Source: Phaseolus vulgaris
Lineage: Eukaryota; Streptophyta; Magnoliopsida; Fabales; Fabaceae
Length of the DNA: 64,000 bases
Direction of reading: 5' to 3'
Assembly (NCBI RefSeq): GCF_000499845.2
Contig: NC_023758.2
Coordinates: 44,127,524-44,191,523, forward strand
Positions 1-15,586 of the stretch are shown one piece after another. A program made the translations under genes and the position numbers. The notes under the pieces are model-generated. The model searched no databases. It was not told the DNA's origin and saw only the letters and a program-made list of their open reading frames with translations. Positions within the stretch are counted from its first letter, which is position 1. Each line of letters opens with the position of its first letter.

Positions 1-3000
1 AAGTCGGTTCTCTCTGGAGGCAAAACAGTTTCTGAAGCAAAAATCTCACTGGATGAAATGAAAGGGTGTCCCCAAGGTGAAGCAGATGCAAACTTTGAAG
101 GAAAAGAGCATGACTTCTCTTCTACAAATCAGGAGTACAGAGAAGCTGATGCCCAAGAATTTCAGGATTTTGATATGGGTAAAAGGAAAAGGAAAAACTG
201 GTGGAAACGCTTTGTGAACGAGAGGAGAGGGGTTGAAGGAAATGCTAGATCAAAATTTAATGCGGGGGCAAATAAAACTCGAAGAATAAAGGTAAGGCAG
301 AATAAAAAGAGGTGGCTAGAGTTTAGTGGCCTATTCATTGGACAAGAGGTTAGAGCTCACAAAGGTCTAATCTGGACCATGAAATTTAGTCCCTGTGGTC
401 AGTATTTAGCCAGTGGAGGTGAAGATGGTGTTGTTCGCATATGGCGTGTTACATCACTGGATAAATCAAGTATTTGTTTCACCTCAAAAGACAGCACTTC
501 TAATTGCAAAGTGGAATGTAAAAACACTTCTCCTAAGAAGAAAAACTCATGCCAACCCTTCATCTTCCTTCCAAATAGTATTTTTCAAATTGAAGAATCA
601 CCACTGCAAGAATTTTTTGGTCATTCCAGTGATGTCTTGGATTTGGCTTGGTCTAATTCAGATGTGAGTTCGTAGCAGAAGCTTGTTATCCCCTTCTAAT
701 CTTGCAATATGCTCTATTTGTTCTGCTTGAAATTTTAATATTCCTTAAAGCTGACAAAAATTTCTTGTGCAGATTCTCCTCTCCTCTTCTATGGATAAAA
801 CTGTTCGTTTATGGCAAATTGATTGTAATCAAAGTCTTAGTGTTTTCCATCACAATGACTATGGTATGTATAAGAGCACCGTCCCTTTTGGCTTGAGTTT
901 TTCTTTACCATACTGTAATTGGTCAATATAATATATAAAACACATACTTTGTTTATCTTCATAATCATAATTTGAAACATTACTATCTCTTCATCCCATG
1001 AATGTAGTTATAATTGTCTCTTTATTTTTAATGAAAGCAGTGACATGCATTCAATTCAACCCTGTTGATGAAAATTACTTCATTAGTGGGTCCATTGATG
1101 GAAAGGTTCGAATATGGGGGATACGTGAAGAGCGAGTCATTGACTGGGCAAATATACGAGATGTCATAAGTGCTATAAGTTACCAGGAAGATGGGAAAGT
1201 ATGTGATGAATTCTTGATGGGATCTTTTCTTGAGTTTGGATCTGGTTACATATTTTGACACTGGTTACCATTGACTATTTACATTTGCAGGGATTTATAG
1301 TTGGTTGTGTTACAGGCACTTGTCGTTTTTATGTTGCTTCAGGTATGTACTTTTTGAGTTACCAAATACCAATTACTATAGTTATGAAGCCTCCTTACAA
1401 AAGATAAAATAGAAAGGACAATCTAAATTGGATTTCTAATGATTTAGGAAAATATTTCCAGCTTGAGGCGCAGATAGATGTATGTGGTAAGAAGAAAGCA
1501 TCAGGCAACAAGATTACTGGCATTCAGGTTTCATTCTATTAACTCTTTACTACTAACATGCTATACTTTGTCCTTTATCTATTTACATCATAACACCCTT
1601 GTTGCTGTGCAGTTCTCCCAAAAAAGTTGCCAGAGAATTATGATCACAACAGAAGATTCCAAAATTCATATTTATGATGGCATCGAGCTTGTTCAGAAAT
1701 ACAAAGGTACAGCATTTAGTTATTGGGAGAATAATAGAATTTATTTAAAAGTTCTTCAGCGGTCCATCACCTTAACAATATGTGTTTTGTATTTTCTTAT
1801 AGAAGCTGACCATCTCTCACATTGTGAATTGTTAACTTAATTTATATAATATATTCGGCTATAATTTTTTGTTGTCTGTTAATCGTGACAAGCTTTTTCA
1901 TATTTTTAAATAATTAAAAAATAACTTCTGATAGCTCTACCTAGGTGTAATCTTTTTTTTGAGCTCAATTGTGATTATTTTCTTTACTGTATTCCGAGGT
2001 TTTGTTGATTTATCTCTGTAATCCTGTTAATGTTTGTTTCACTTTATTTCTCATGTCTGTCACTTTGAACAGTTTCAAATATCATTGGTTGATAGTAGTA
2101 GATTAATTTTGAAAAACCCACAAACTGAACTTCTTCCCTCACATGGGTTGTGATTTTATTTTATTTTTATTCTTTCTATTGTACAAAATTGTGCCATTGT
2201 TTTCTTTTATGGCATCAGATCTGGTAGGCTGATGTCAGGCTTAAGGAATTGTTTTATAAATTGTAATATATAGAGAATTCATTCTGAATCCCTATTCTAT
2301 CTAGATACTCAATTTTAAAGTTATTTTTTTCATTCATCTCTTAAGTTTGGTTCTTTAATGAGTAATTATAGGAAAATAAAAGAAAAAATAAATACATTAA
2401 ACTTTTTTTTCTAAGTTAAAATGTTTCAAGTTCTTATCAAGAAGTTTATCCAAACATTACTTTAATAATCATGTAAATATTGTCACTTTTTGTAAATCTA
2501 CAACACTAACACATTGTCATAAACATTATGTTGGGTTGTTTTGCTGACTGTATTCTTTTCTGATCTAATTCTTGACTTTATTACTTTCACTGGTTTGTTA
2601 TTTCTATATAACCTATTCACTTCTATTTGTTTTACATTATATGCTTAATGATTGGTTTTGCATTAAAAATTGTAAGTCAGTGTTAGGCTTATTACTTGCA
2701 CAGGTCTTCCAAAGTCAGGAAGTCAAATGTCGGGCTCATTTACATCTAGTGGAAAACATATAATTTCAGTTGGAGAGGACTCTCATGTTTACATTTGGAA
2801 CTTGGATGACTTGGGAAATGCTTCTCCTAAACACACAAAATCTGAACGCTCATGTGAGTACTTTTTTTCCAAGGGTGTTACTGTTGCAATACCTTGGTCA
2901 GATGTGAAAGCATATCAAAGGGGTTCTAGCAGTAACTTTTCCCACCATTCTTCAGAAATGCAAAACCAATCAGAGATTGCTCCTGAGATCAGAGATCCAG

Positions 3001-3251
3001 ATCGTTTTTCTCTTGGTAATTGGTTTGCCATTGATGGCACATGCAGAGGTTCAATGACATGGCCTGAGGAGAAACTTCCTAGCTGGGATTTACCTATAGC
3101 AGAAGATAAATATGATGAGCAGCAGTTATGTCACAAAAATACTTGTCAAGACAGAATTGTGTCAGAAACATGGGGGCTATCAATTGTGGTGGCTGCTTGT
3201 GATGGAACTATTAAGACATTCCACAACTTTGGATTACCCATTAGGTTCTAA
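1..3251 (+). CDS. WD40-repeat protein, plant WDR44-like group (5' end outside window)
   Basis: Partial gene, open in frame 1 from the first base, so the start lies upstream. Exons read from GT-AG borders and frame continuity: 1-663, 773-863, 1041-1198, 1291-1342, 1448-1527, 1613-1706 and 2704-3251 (stop TAA), giving 561 residues. A basic stretch ([11 protein letters not shown]) precedes the first WD repeat, [20 protein letters not shown] ending in VRIW. Further repeats end in TVRLWQI, KVRIWGI, the degenerate [15 protein letters not shown] and HVYIWNL; the C terminus is [14 protein letters not shown]. Order and linkers match the plant WD40 family related to animal WDR44 (a Rab11-binding protein). 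WD repeats form a propeller used as a protein-binding platform; no enzyme motif is visible. The partner in plants is not evident here. The last intron is about 1 kb. Family call is strong, function weak. Confidence 0.9.
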
Positions 3252-6200
3252 GACAATGTAATGGTCATGTTGGTGTTGAGTAACCATTTCACTCACTCTT
3301 TGTAAGGAATGTTGGTTCAGCCTTGATGCCTTCCATGCACAAGAACTTTTGCCACTTATCCATCAAGGCTTTGCTTGGTAAAGGTGGAAATTTACAAGGG
3401 TCTTTTAATGCCTGGAAATTCAACATAAGTGGCTAAGGATAGCCTTGGATTAAAGTAAATTTACAAATTCCAACACAGTAAATAAAAAAGGAAAAAAATT
3501 ATTGTTTTGGAGATCAAATATTTTGGAACTTCTCTAACTTTTAATCCAAGCATTCACTGGCTGGGAAGACAGAGTTTGAAGCTCCTGGTATCATGGTCAC
3601 TCTCACAGGATTATCAGTGTTAAATCCATGCAGAATGTCAAGGCTTTTGACATGTTCTACAAATTTGTACACTCAACTATTGAGATTTGCCTCTAGTTTA
3701 ATGTGGTTTTGGTGAGTCATGCCAGTGGCCACACAAGAATCCTAGTCTCCTCTTCATCAACCAACATTTTGATTAGATTATTTATTCAGCAGTACAAATT
3801 TAAAATGCAATTGAAATTTTATTCCATTATGCTCTTCTCTGTCACTCTCTAGAGTTATGTTATTATTATTAGATAAAAGAAAAAAAAAATTGCCACATGT
3901 TCGGATTGAATTTAATTTAACTATCAATTCAACTTTAATTTTTTTTTATATATATTTAGCAAAACAATCCAACCTAATTCATTTATAATTAAATTGTGTA
4001 AGATTATATTGTTGAGTTGAATATTTAAAAAAGAATGATCAACTCTTAAAAAAAACACCCTAAAATAAATATTTTCAATATTTTTGTAATATTTATGAGA
4101 AAAATAATACTTTCAAATACATATATTAATAATATTCGTATACTATAACAAAAAATACAATTAGATGAGTTCAAGAACTGGATGTGACTCGCTTACATTT
4201 ACACCCATACATTTCTATATTTTTTTTTATCTTCTTTTAAATTAATTAAATTACTATACTTTAAAAAAAAATATTTTTCTCGAATTTCACCAATCTTTAC
4301 CCTACCAAACAATTTAATTTAATTGTTTTTATTTCTTTTCAGTAATGGTTTACTTAATATATTCGCAAAATTATTGGAATTATTTTCAATAATTAATCAT
4401 ATAGATAGAACCAGCAGAGAACAAATGAAATTAAAGAATACATATAAATATTAAAGAAGCTAAACTTTCATTGAAAAAGAAAGATAGTAGGGTAAAAATA
4501 TAAGTTAAAAAACAATAAACTATTGTCTAATTCTTTGATGTAAACCAGATTCTAGTGGGTGCAAGTAAATTCATGTAAGAATTTTTTTTCTTCTATGAAT
4601 TAAAACTGTTTCAACAGTTTTTTTAAGATTTTTTTTCAACAAATATAACAAAATATAATAAAATAGTTGTACTTAAGTCCAAATTATGACTAATCATGCA
4701 CCCAAAAATTGCTAGAAAATTAAAAAAAATATTAAATAAGTAATATTGTACAAGTTAAAAAGTACATTTGAAAATTTACACGTAATAAAAACTCGAAGGG
4801 TAAAAATTTTCACGCAATAAAAGGAGAATACAAAAAACATTAGAGTTGAAAAATGTATAAATACTTTATAATATATTGTAATTAATTAATGAAATAGTTA
4901 GGAATAATTTTAGAAAATGAAAAAAAATAGATTTTATCTTAAAATGACAATTAATGAATAAATTAGTTAATCTATAAACATGTTATGAAACTAGCTAGCG
5001 GGATAACATTATCAAAAACAAAGATTTAAGATATAATAATAAAAATGAAGAATAAAAAAATTCAATTAATAATTTCAGTAGCTACTGTAAGACCTATTTT
5101 TAATGTTTGTACTTGAAAAATAATTTAAGTTATTAAATTTAAATGATTATTCAATAAAAAAAATATATTAGAAGGGACATGGTAAATTTTAGTGTAATAG
5201 TTAAATTAAAAGTAAGTTTCACTAATTTTTTTGAAGTTGTAGAAAATAATTAATATTAACATAACGCTCTAATATTTAATGTCAAGCTATATATATTAAT
5301 CAAAATATTAACTAATGTTAAACTAATCCAACAAAATTATTTTGGAAAAAAATGTAAAAGAAAAAAAAGGAAACAGTCTTTAGCATTTTAAAAAGGAAAA
5401 AAAAAATGTCTCAAACCACACTTATTCATTAATAGTAGAGTTTTGCATTAAAGTGATGTTTTATCAAATTGGATAAAAAAATTAAAAATGATAGATTTGA
5501 GTAAGTTTGGTTAAATTCACCATTTCAATGATAATTTTGTATTTTATATAAGTAGTTATTTGAATCACGAATTATTTTTTATTATATCTTAATAAATTTA
5601 TAAATATAAAATACAATTATTTATGTTATTAATTAAAATTTTATTATTTATGTTTTTAATTATAAAAAAGTGTTATTTGTAAAATCAATGTTTATGTAAT
5701 TAATTATTTTCAGGAGGTACATAAATTATTTGAATCACGAATTATTTGTAAAATCAATGTTTATGTAATACAATATCTTTTTAGTTCATAAATTTTGAAT
5801 AATGCTATTTTAATTTGGAAATTTAATAATTATATACTTTTGTTATCTTAAATACAAATTATTTAAAAATAATGTTTTCTATTTTAATTTTTATCTGATG
5901 ATTTTATTTTTTCTTTTGTCTCTTTAAGTATTCTTTTCGTAGAGACTATAACAGTTGTAAATTGTAATTCATTTGGTCAGTTTATTTTTGTTTTTTTAAA
6001 GATATTTTATTAATGAAATAAAAAATATTTGTATTTCTTTGTCTAATTTACTTGTTTCAAAAATAAGTAATATTATATTTTTTAAGGATATTAAATCCTT
6101 ACAATATATTAAATAAGTAATTTTTAAAATTCATTTATTTAAAAAAACTTATTTTAAGTTTAAATAAAGTGATATTACTATTAACTCTTCTCCTTGTTAC

Positions 6201-6417
6201 TATTACGGTTCCCATAGTTATTATATTAAGATAATTAATATTAAAAACATTATAACAAATTTCTTACCATGTTTACTGTTCTTCTTCGATGCGTTAAAAC
6301 CTTTGGAATGGTTTCTTAAGATATTTGGTTTTTGTTTTGTCTGGTGACCATTGAGACATCTCAACACGGATTTATTGTGCCCTAGATCTTTGAACAGGGA
6401 AATTGTCTTTGAGAAAT
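3252..6417. other. Intergenic, AT-rich
   Basis: Between the WD40 gene and UMP kinase. The first ~550 bp is probably 3' UTR and flanking sequence of the WD40 gene. The rest is very AT-rich, with many A and T runs and no convincing coding frame. Around 5560-5770 a segment containing the phrase TTTGAATCACGAATTATTT occurs twice, a small local duplication. Confidence 0.6.
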
Positions 6418-6418
6418 G

Positions 6419-6431
6419 TATATATATATAC
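6419..6431 (+). promoter_or_regulatory. Candidate TATA box of the UMP kinase gene
   Basis: Alternating TATATATATATAC about 125 bp upstream of the chosen ATG at 6555. The distance would give a 5' UTR near 90-100 bp. AT-rich surroundings make chance occurrence possible. Confidence 0.35.
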
Positions 6432-6554
6432 TATGATTATTATCGGAAATGAAATTGAAAATTAAAAAAAAAAATCAAAGTTATCTTGAGCGGCAACTAA
6501 AACCTCTGCAACTGAGGGTTTGGTGGCAGCAACAGCACAGAGCCAAACTCTCTA

Positions 6555-9520
<2,966 letters not shown>

Positions 9521-11198
9521 AGTCTAATTACCAATTGATTCTTCTTGTGTTTTTCCTATACAACCTACCTGGTGAGGATGCCAAAAATGTTAGGTGCATT
9601 ATTAGGTTTTGATGGATTTTTGAAGGGTGCTGTTGAGTCACAACTTTGTAAATATAACAAGTTAGCTTATTATTTGATGTTTCTCTCCAGGTTTGGCATA
9701 ATTTTACCTTGCCATCTTGTGGTTTAAGCAAAATATATTTGACTCCTGAACTTTGTTCCGTTTGCATTGATTCGGTGTTTTTCTGTCACCCTACCCCTTA
9801 TTGTCAAAAAGTAAGAAATTCATCATTGGTTCGAAACAAACGTAAACTTTTGCTATCCTCCTTTCTGAAATGTGATTCAGAGGATTTGGAATTGGGATGG
9901 TACTGATTTTTATCACCCTCATTCCATTTTCATCCAAAGCAGCTGAAAACCATTGTTTTGGAAACAAAATCAGAAAAAAATAGAAAAAAGAAGAAATGAA
10001 AAGTAAATAGCATATTCATGTTTGAAATTTTCGTTGCCTTAGGTTGCACATCTTTGCACATGATAGTTTTCATTTCCAACTTATCATTCTCTGATTCTGG
10101 GAATTGCATTTTGATGTTTTCTTATAGCTTGGAACTACCCATCTCAATTAACTATTCTTCCTAAGGGCATAACAATGTGAACATGAAGTGCAGGTTTATG
10201 TTGAATCACAAGTACTGCATAGTGAGAGTCTTTTATGCGTGTGTTCACATGTCATTATTTATTTCAAACTACTAAATTTAAGTGTGTTCTTCGTTAAAAT
10301 TGAAATTGATACGAAACAAATATAGATTTGGAGGGCCTTTAACGTGTTTGATTATTATACTGACATCAATAGTCACAACTTGAATTCGGGAGTTATTTTG
10401 GCAAGGTTTTCTTATCACTGTGACCCAAAACATTTTCTTACAACCCTGCTCTTAAAGAAACTCGTTTAAATACAGCAAAATTATATAATTTAATTAATTT
10501 CAGAAACTTTATCCTTTGTTCTTAAAAATTATTTATTTTAGTTCTTATAAATGTTACTTTGATTTTTTTTAGTCCGTATAGGTATATTTTCTTAATATAT
10601 TATTGTGTATGTTGTCTAAACTTTCAAGGATTAAAAATAAATAAATTATAAAGACTAAAGAGGTATATTTAATTGGGATTTTTAGAGATTTTTGTTGTCA
10701 AAAAAGTCTCGTGGTACTCAATGAAAAACATTAAACATTAAAAAAAAGATATAATGATATTTAATCGAGACTACTGGAATTTTTTTAGGGATAATAAAAA
10801 TCCAGTGATGTTTAATTGAGATTTTAAAAGATTAAAAATAGAATAATCTTGTATCCATTATCATACAAATTCCAATCATTTATTTTGTTGACTGTTTTAT
10901 GGATATTGTGTGACTTATTTATTTACATATATAAATATTATTCTTAAAAAAATAATTTCATCTAGAACATATTTGAGACTTTTCTTTTTTCATTCAAACC
11001 TTTTTCAATATCACTAGTGGTAACAATATAGTTATCCTTTCTGATTGTGGGAAATGTGATCATGAAGGTAAAGTTTCTACTCCTTATAAATGAAATTTTT
11101 TTCTCTAAATTATACGTGCAGTCACTCTTCTCTCTTATTCTTCTTCTAGTGAGGCAGAATGTCAAAAGAAATTATATTAAACATCAATCTTTCTTTCT
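9521..11198. other. Intergenic between UMP kinase and the VQ gene
   Basis: The first few hundred bases probably include the UMP kinase 3' UTR. The remainder is AT-rich and non-coding by inspection. Between about 10500 and 10820 there are inverted, repeat-like phrases (TTTTTTTAGTCCGTATAGG and ATTATAAAGACTAAAGAGG), as in small legume MITEs, too degenerate to delimit. Confidence 0.5.
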
Positions 11199-11259
11199 TG
11201 GTCACAAAGAAGAACATTCCTGGTCACAAAGAAGAACTTTCCTGGTCACAAAGAAGAAG
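11199..11259. repeat. 22-bp tandem repeat, 2.8 copies
   Basis: Units at 11199-11220, 11221-11242 and 11243-11259 (partial), each starting TGGTCACAAAGAAGAA. They lie about 320 bp beyond the 3' end of the VQ gene. Confidence 0.9.
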
Positions 11260-11581
11260 TTGAAAAATCTATAGTGCAGCTTCTTGGGACCAAATTTAAA
11301 CTAAAGAAATAGATGAAAGAAAATAAAGGGCAATCCATGGAAACAAATGAAGTGAGCATAATGTGTAGTGCAGCACAGAGTAGTGGATCACTGAATGACC
11401 ATAGTTTGAAACTTAGAATTGAAGAGTCGTGATGTTGTAATTTTATTCTTCCCTTTGGAACCACAAACAATATCTACGCACTACAAACCATAGTTGAATT
11501 TTCCACCATTTCCCCTTTCCAAACCTAATCAATAATCACCACACCAAAAAAAAAAAGGGAAAGTGGTAATGAAAATTAAAA

Positions 11582-12190
11582 TTAGTCGAATAGATTAAAG
11601 ATGTCGGGCGACGACAGCGGAGAAAACGCGGCGGCGGAAAACAGCCCCGACGGACTTGAGACGAAGCTGTTAGTTGACCAGAATGGGCTCAGGTCGTGCC
11701 AAAACGACGTTGTCTGTGACTCGGAGAAAAACCCTGGCGATATCGGAGGCAACGTTGCCGGCGACAATATTCCGGGGAACTGACCCACTTCCACTCCTTC
11801 TATCATCAACGCCACATCCTCCTCTCCTCCGTGATCCTTCTCCCTTTCCGATGGACTTGTCCTCTCGATTGCGGCTAGCCTCGCTGCCGGCGAAACGTCG
11901 CCGGAGGATGGTCCGGTGAGGCGCTGGACGACGTTCATGAAGTCGTTGACGGGGACGTGGTGGACTTTGGGAGACACGGTGTAGATTATCACCGGCTTTC
12001 GGTTCTCCGGTGGCGGCGCTGGTAGGTGCGCGGTGGGGGGCAGCGGCGGCTTACGGGTCTTGTGGATGGTGTGGGAGTCTTTGCTAACTCTGAGCGGCGG
12101 TGGACGCGTCCCTTGGAGCTGGAGCTCTTTCTTCCCCGGCGGGGAAGATGCTGCGGCGCCACTGCCGGAGGGAAATTCCGGCAGGTTCAT
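11582..12190 (-). CDS. VQ-motif protein, MKS1-like
   Basis: Intronless gene of 202 residues with the plant VQ signature FMNVVQRLTG at 84-93, which binds group I/IIc WRKY transcription factors. N-terminal features match MAP kinase substrate 1 (MKS1) relatives: basic/proline segments (about 20-67), then PVIIYTVSPKVHHVPVNDF just before the VQ core. Ser-Pro sites (SP at 73-74, 100-101, 112-113, 143-144, 151-152 and in the C-terminal third) are candidate MAPK phosphorylation sites. The C terminus is Ser/Phe/Pro-rich and ends DIFNLFD. Known biology of MKS1 (MPK4 substrate, WRKY25/33 partner, nuclear, defence) is inferred by homology. The coding part is strikingly GC-rich against AT-rich flanks. The start is the first ATG of the open frame. 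It lies downstream of UMP kinase in convergent orientation. Calling it the MKS1 orthologue rests partly on this neighbourhood. Confidence 0.9.
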   Translation of the reverse strand: MNLPEFPSGSGAAASSPPGKKELQLQGTRPPPLRVSKDSHTIHKTRKPPLPPTAHLPAPPPENRKPVIIYTVSPKVHHVPVNDFMNVVQRLTGPSSGDVSPAARLAAIERTSPSEREKDHGGEEDVALMIEGVEVGQFPGILSPATLPPISPGFFSESQTTSFWHDLSPFWSTNSFVSSPSGLFSAAAFSPLSSPDIFNLFD

Positions 12191-12398
12191 GGCAGAGGTT
12201 GTTGATTGAGAGGAAAAGAAGATTGTTATTAAAAAGAGGGCGTTGTTGTTGTTTTGTTGGATCTCAAATTAGCAAGTTTGTAATAATTGTTAATTTATTA
12301 GAAAGGAATGCCAAAAGAGAGACTTTGGAGTTTGTTGTTTGAACCAAATAAATCATTTTAATTTTGTTTTTGAGATCAAGGAAATAGATGAGCATTTA

Positions 12399-12448
12399 TT
12401 GACCAATAAATGTTTATAGGTCAAAACACGTGTTCTTCTAGTGTTGAC
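12399..12448 (-). promoter_or_regulatory. W-box cores and G-box upstream of the VQ gene
   Basis: Within 50 bp, about 210-260 bp upstream of the VQ start, there are three W-box cores, TTGACC (12399-12404, + strand), TTGACC on the minus strand (12419-12424) and TTGAC (12444-12448), plus a palindromic G-box CACGTG at 12427-12432 inside AACACGTGTT. WRKY factors bind W-boxes; bHLH/bZIP factors bind G-boxes. The grouping suits a WRKY-regulated gene, but function is inferred. Confidence 0.45.
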
Positions 12449-12914
12449 AATGAAATATTTCCTCAATAATTAAATTCTTATTAACTTGTCTGTTCTGGCT
12501 TATGACACGCCTCATTTGTATAAAACTGGTTGTTGTTTGACACCAATTTTTGCTAGGTAACATTATCGTATCAACTAAACAAAATCACATTCTTAAGTTT
12601 TGTTCTTGATGTGTGTGGTGATTCAAAATCCATTTTTATGTCTAATAATTTGCTCTGCCACTGATCAGATCTCTACCAAATGTCATTTTGTCCAACATGG
12701 CCATAATTTACATGTTTGATGGATCACATTCTAATGTTTTGTTTGGATTAGAAAGAAAAATTGAAAAAATTAAGTTAAGATGATTTGAAATTTGAAAGGA
12801 AAGTCTTAAGAAGGTTAGAGTGTTTAAATTAAAGTAAATAAAGTAAAAAATATAAAGTGTTTACATATATACATAAATCAAATCACAGCACACCATACAT
12901 ACATGATACATAAA

Positions 12915-13033
12915 AGTACTAAGTGAACTTTAAATCTAACTCAACCTTATAAAACCAGTTTCTAAGATGAGGTTTGCACTAACTAATATACTATAAAGGG
13001 TTTTAATCTTTAGTTGACATGAGATCTCCAACA
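12915..13033 (-). mobile_element. TRIM-like LTR remnant
   Basis: On the minus strand the segment reads TGTTGGAGATCTCATGTCAA at its start (13033 downward), then TGCAAACCTCATC and AAGGTTGAGTTAGA. This is the layout of the LTR of a small non-coding retroelement common in legumes. A decayed ATGTATCATG follows where a tRNA-Met primer site (TGGTATC type) would be. Only one LTR is visible. Confidence 0.5.
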
Positions 13034-13289
13034 TTCTTCTCTTATGTCGATGCTGTGTCACATGATAATTAATGTTACCTGAAACAAGAGTAAAATCAAA
13101 CTTGAGTGTACTAACACTTTGAGTGAAAGACTAGTTGGTAAAGATTATGCAATCATTTCTCAAGAAAGCTTCAGAACGAACTCATAAGATAAAGCAAAGA
13201 ACTTGACTTAGAAATATACAATAGGTGAAATGCGAGAGAATTGGGCTGGATTCTAAATAAAAAACATGGTGCTAAATAAGATACAAGAT

Positions 13290-13592
13290 GGATTTTACTT
13301 CCTGCATCCCTCATTTTTAAACCTGAACCCTTATAATTTCCAAAATGACTATTTTACACTTTTCGAAATTCATTAAATACATTATAGAACATGTTAGGAT
13401 TTCTGGAACAAGTTAAAGATTTTGAAACGTATGAAATACATTCTATAATAAATCTTTTAGAACAAGAATTTTGAAATAAACCTTTCTTTTCTTCTTCTTC
13501 TTCTTTTGCAGTGGTGATGGTGCAGAAGCGGCGTCATTTCACCCAATTATGAGGGTGCAGGTTCATAAATGGGGTGCAGGAAATAAAAGCCC
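13290..13592. mobile_element. MITE-like element with long terminal inverted repeats
   Basis: The left end (13290 onward, GGATTTTACTTCCTGCATCC) and the reverse complement of the right end (13592 downward, GGCTTTTATTTCCTGCACCC) match over about 40 bp, including a shared AACCTG. The interior has no coding frame. The 9 bp flanks match only about 5 of 9, so a target duplication is not proven. Its ends resemble those of the elements at 21927 and 37686 (CCTGCACC-like motif near each end). Confidence 0.6.
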
Positions 13593-14553
13593 TACAGTGT
13601 TGGTACAAATTAGTTTTAGGCAGGCCCATATGAAGAGAGGGATTGCGCAGATGAAATAGAAGAGTTGAACGGCCCAGTTGAGTAGTAAGATATAATAAAA
13701 GCTAAGAAAAAAAAATCGTGATTAAGAATTCACAAGAGAAAAACTATAGGTGGAAGATTAATTTTGATAAGTCCATTAATAAAAGTGGGGCACCTTCCTT
13801 AAATTTGAAATATTTGGCTAAATTTTACTTTGAGTTGGTCTTGAAACATTTATATGTTTAGGAAATGGATGTATTATTTAATATCATGCTTGAATAGAAG
13901 AAGCAGAATAAAAATCATAAAAATATGTTCAATTTAAATCGCAAAACTCTGATTTAAAATCAATTCAAACGAAACAATAAATATTTTTTACAATTTTATA
14001 TTTTGCACATATTTTAGTTCTGTACACATTTAATTATATATACTATATTTTGAATATATAAATCAAGTTAATTAGTGTTAAGGTAGTTTTGTGTTTGATT
14101 GCTCGGTTCAAAATTTAAATTAAACACCTATTTTTATCAATTTTTAAATTCTATTTTCCAACATTAATTCAACATATCAGGGTCATATCATTTCTGATAT
14201 ATTATACGAGTAAACTTTTATTTAAATAAAATATTAATCATCTATTATAAATTTAACAACAAATAAAATATCAAACTAAAATTTACTATTTTATAAAAGG
14301 TACAAGAACTTAATTTAAACAATCAAAACTAAAAAATTAAATCATTTATATGAAAAAATGTCATTCAAATCAAAGAAACTAAATCACTTATATAAAAAAA
14401 TATCATTATACTGCTATCTTGGCCGTACCATATTTTAAGTTTGTGAGAACAGAATGAAAACTAGAATGAGAAATATTACTCAAACAAATATTTATTAGTT
14501 AAATGTCACTTATTTTTATTATTATTATAAATATTAATAATAATAATAATAAT
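13593..14553. other. Intergenic, AT-rich
   Basis: No gene seen. It ends in an AAT/TAA microsatellite (about 14518-14558) into which the adjacent LTR inserted. Confidence 0.5.
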
Positions 14554-14558
14554 AATAA

Positions 14559-15038
14559 TGTACTAGTATGGGTGAGATTGAGATTCGGTCACCCTGACCG
14601 AGACCAGGAAAATCTGGTCGATACAAGGGAAACTTGGCCGATACAAGGGAAACCACCACAACCGATTAATGCTCAAATCAAGGTCAGTGAAGCTAATATA
14701 TCATTAAGGATTAAGTAATACAGTCATAAGTGTGATCCATTCCACTAATTCAGACCCAATAAGGTAAGTTCATTAAAATAATATAAATAGGGCGATTTTC
14801 AAGGAGAAAAGTACGTCATTTATTACTGTGCACCTACCCGAGTGTCGATCACCCGCTTTACTGACTTGACCGTCAGAGTGCCTTCTGCAGGTAACTTCCC
14901 CATTTTGGCGTTCACCCGAGACTGAGAGCTGAAGGAGAAATACAAAGGCAAGAAGGATCCCAGCAACACCCTAGTAACCTGCCCGAGAAAAGGAAGAAGA
15001 CAAAGATTTCAACAATTCTCATCTCCCTAACCAGAACA
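14559..15038 (+). mobile_element. Solo LTR with 5-bp target duplication
   Basis: A 480-bp segment begins TGTACTAG and ends CCAGAACA, flanked on both sides by AATAA (14554-14558 and 15039-15043), the pattern of a retrotransposon LTR. It is much richer in GC than its flanks. It holds a TATA-like ATATAAATAGGG near 14785 and CTGACTTGACCGTCAGAGTG followed by CTTCTGCAGGTAAC, phrases typical of legume Ty3-gypsy LTRs. No internal region or second LTR adjoins, so it is a solo LTR left by recombination. The left flank is a TAA microsatellite, which weakens the duplication slightly. Confidence 0.8.
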
Positions 15039-15043
15039 AATAA

Positions 15044-15522
15044 TAATTATATATTAATTATATTATGTTAGTTGGAATGTTTGAAGTAATCTTAAAACAT
15101 ATAGAATGGTTGAAGTCGCGTGAACTAAGATTTTTTTAAAAAAATATTTAATAATCTAGTTCTAATGTTCAAAGTATCACCAATAAAAAATAGTTTAATA
15201 AAATTTTGTTCTTAATTAAATTCATTGTTTTCACTGAGTAGAATGATTTTCGGATAGCGAATTCGCGTGATTAAGAAAAAGGAAAGTCTTGAGAGAGATA
15301 ATTCTAGAATACATTGAAAATACATAGTTGTGTCATTTTCATGATTACTAAAACAAAGAATTAAGATAAGGATATTCCGACAGTATACCTCAGCAACATT
15401 TTTAACCTATTTTATTTATAAAAAAAATTATTCCTTGATTTAATATATATTAAGCTTATCAGCACTGAACCTCATCTATGATCTGTCACCACAGAGGTGC
15501 TGTTTCCACCGCCATTCCATGT
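15044..15522. other. Intergenic, upstream of the DUF506 gene
   Basis: AT-rich with no coding frame; the promoter of the following gene is expected near its right end. Confidence 0.5.
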
Positions 15523-15533
15523 TATATATAATA
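15523..15533 (+). promoter_or_regulatory. Candidate TATA box of the DUF506 gene
   Basis: TATATATAATA lies about 55-65 bp upstream of the ATG at 15587, which predicts a short 5' UTR of about 25-35 bp. The surrounding 100 bp is less AT-rich than most intergenic DNA here, so the box stands out. Confidence 0.5.
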
Positions 15534-15586
15534 AATCCAAACCTCACACTTATTTCCACTTCTCTTTTGACTTTCACAAAACGGAG

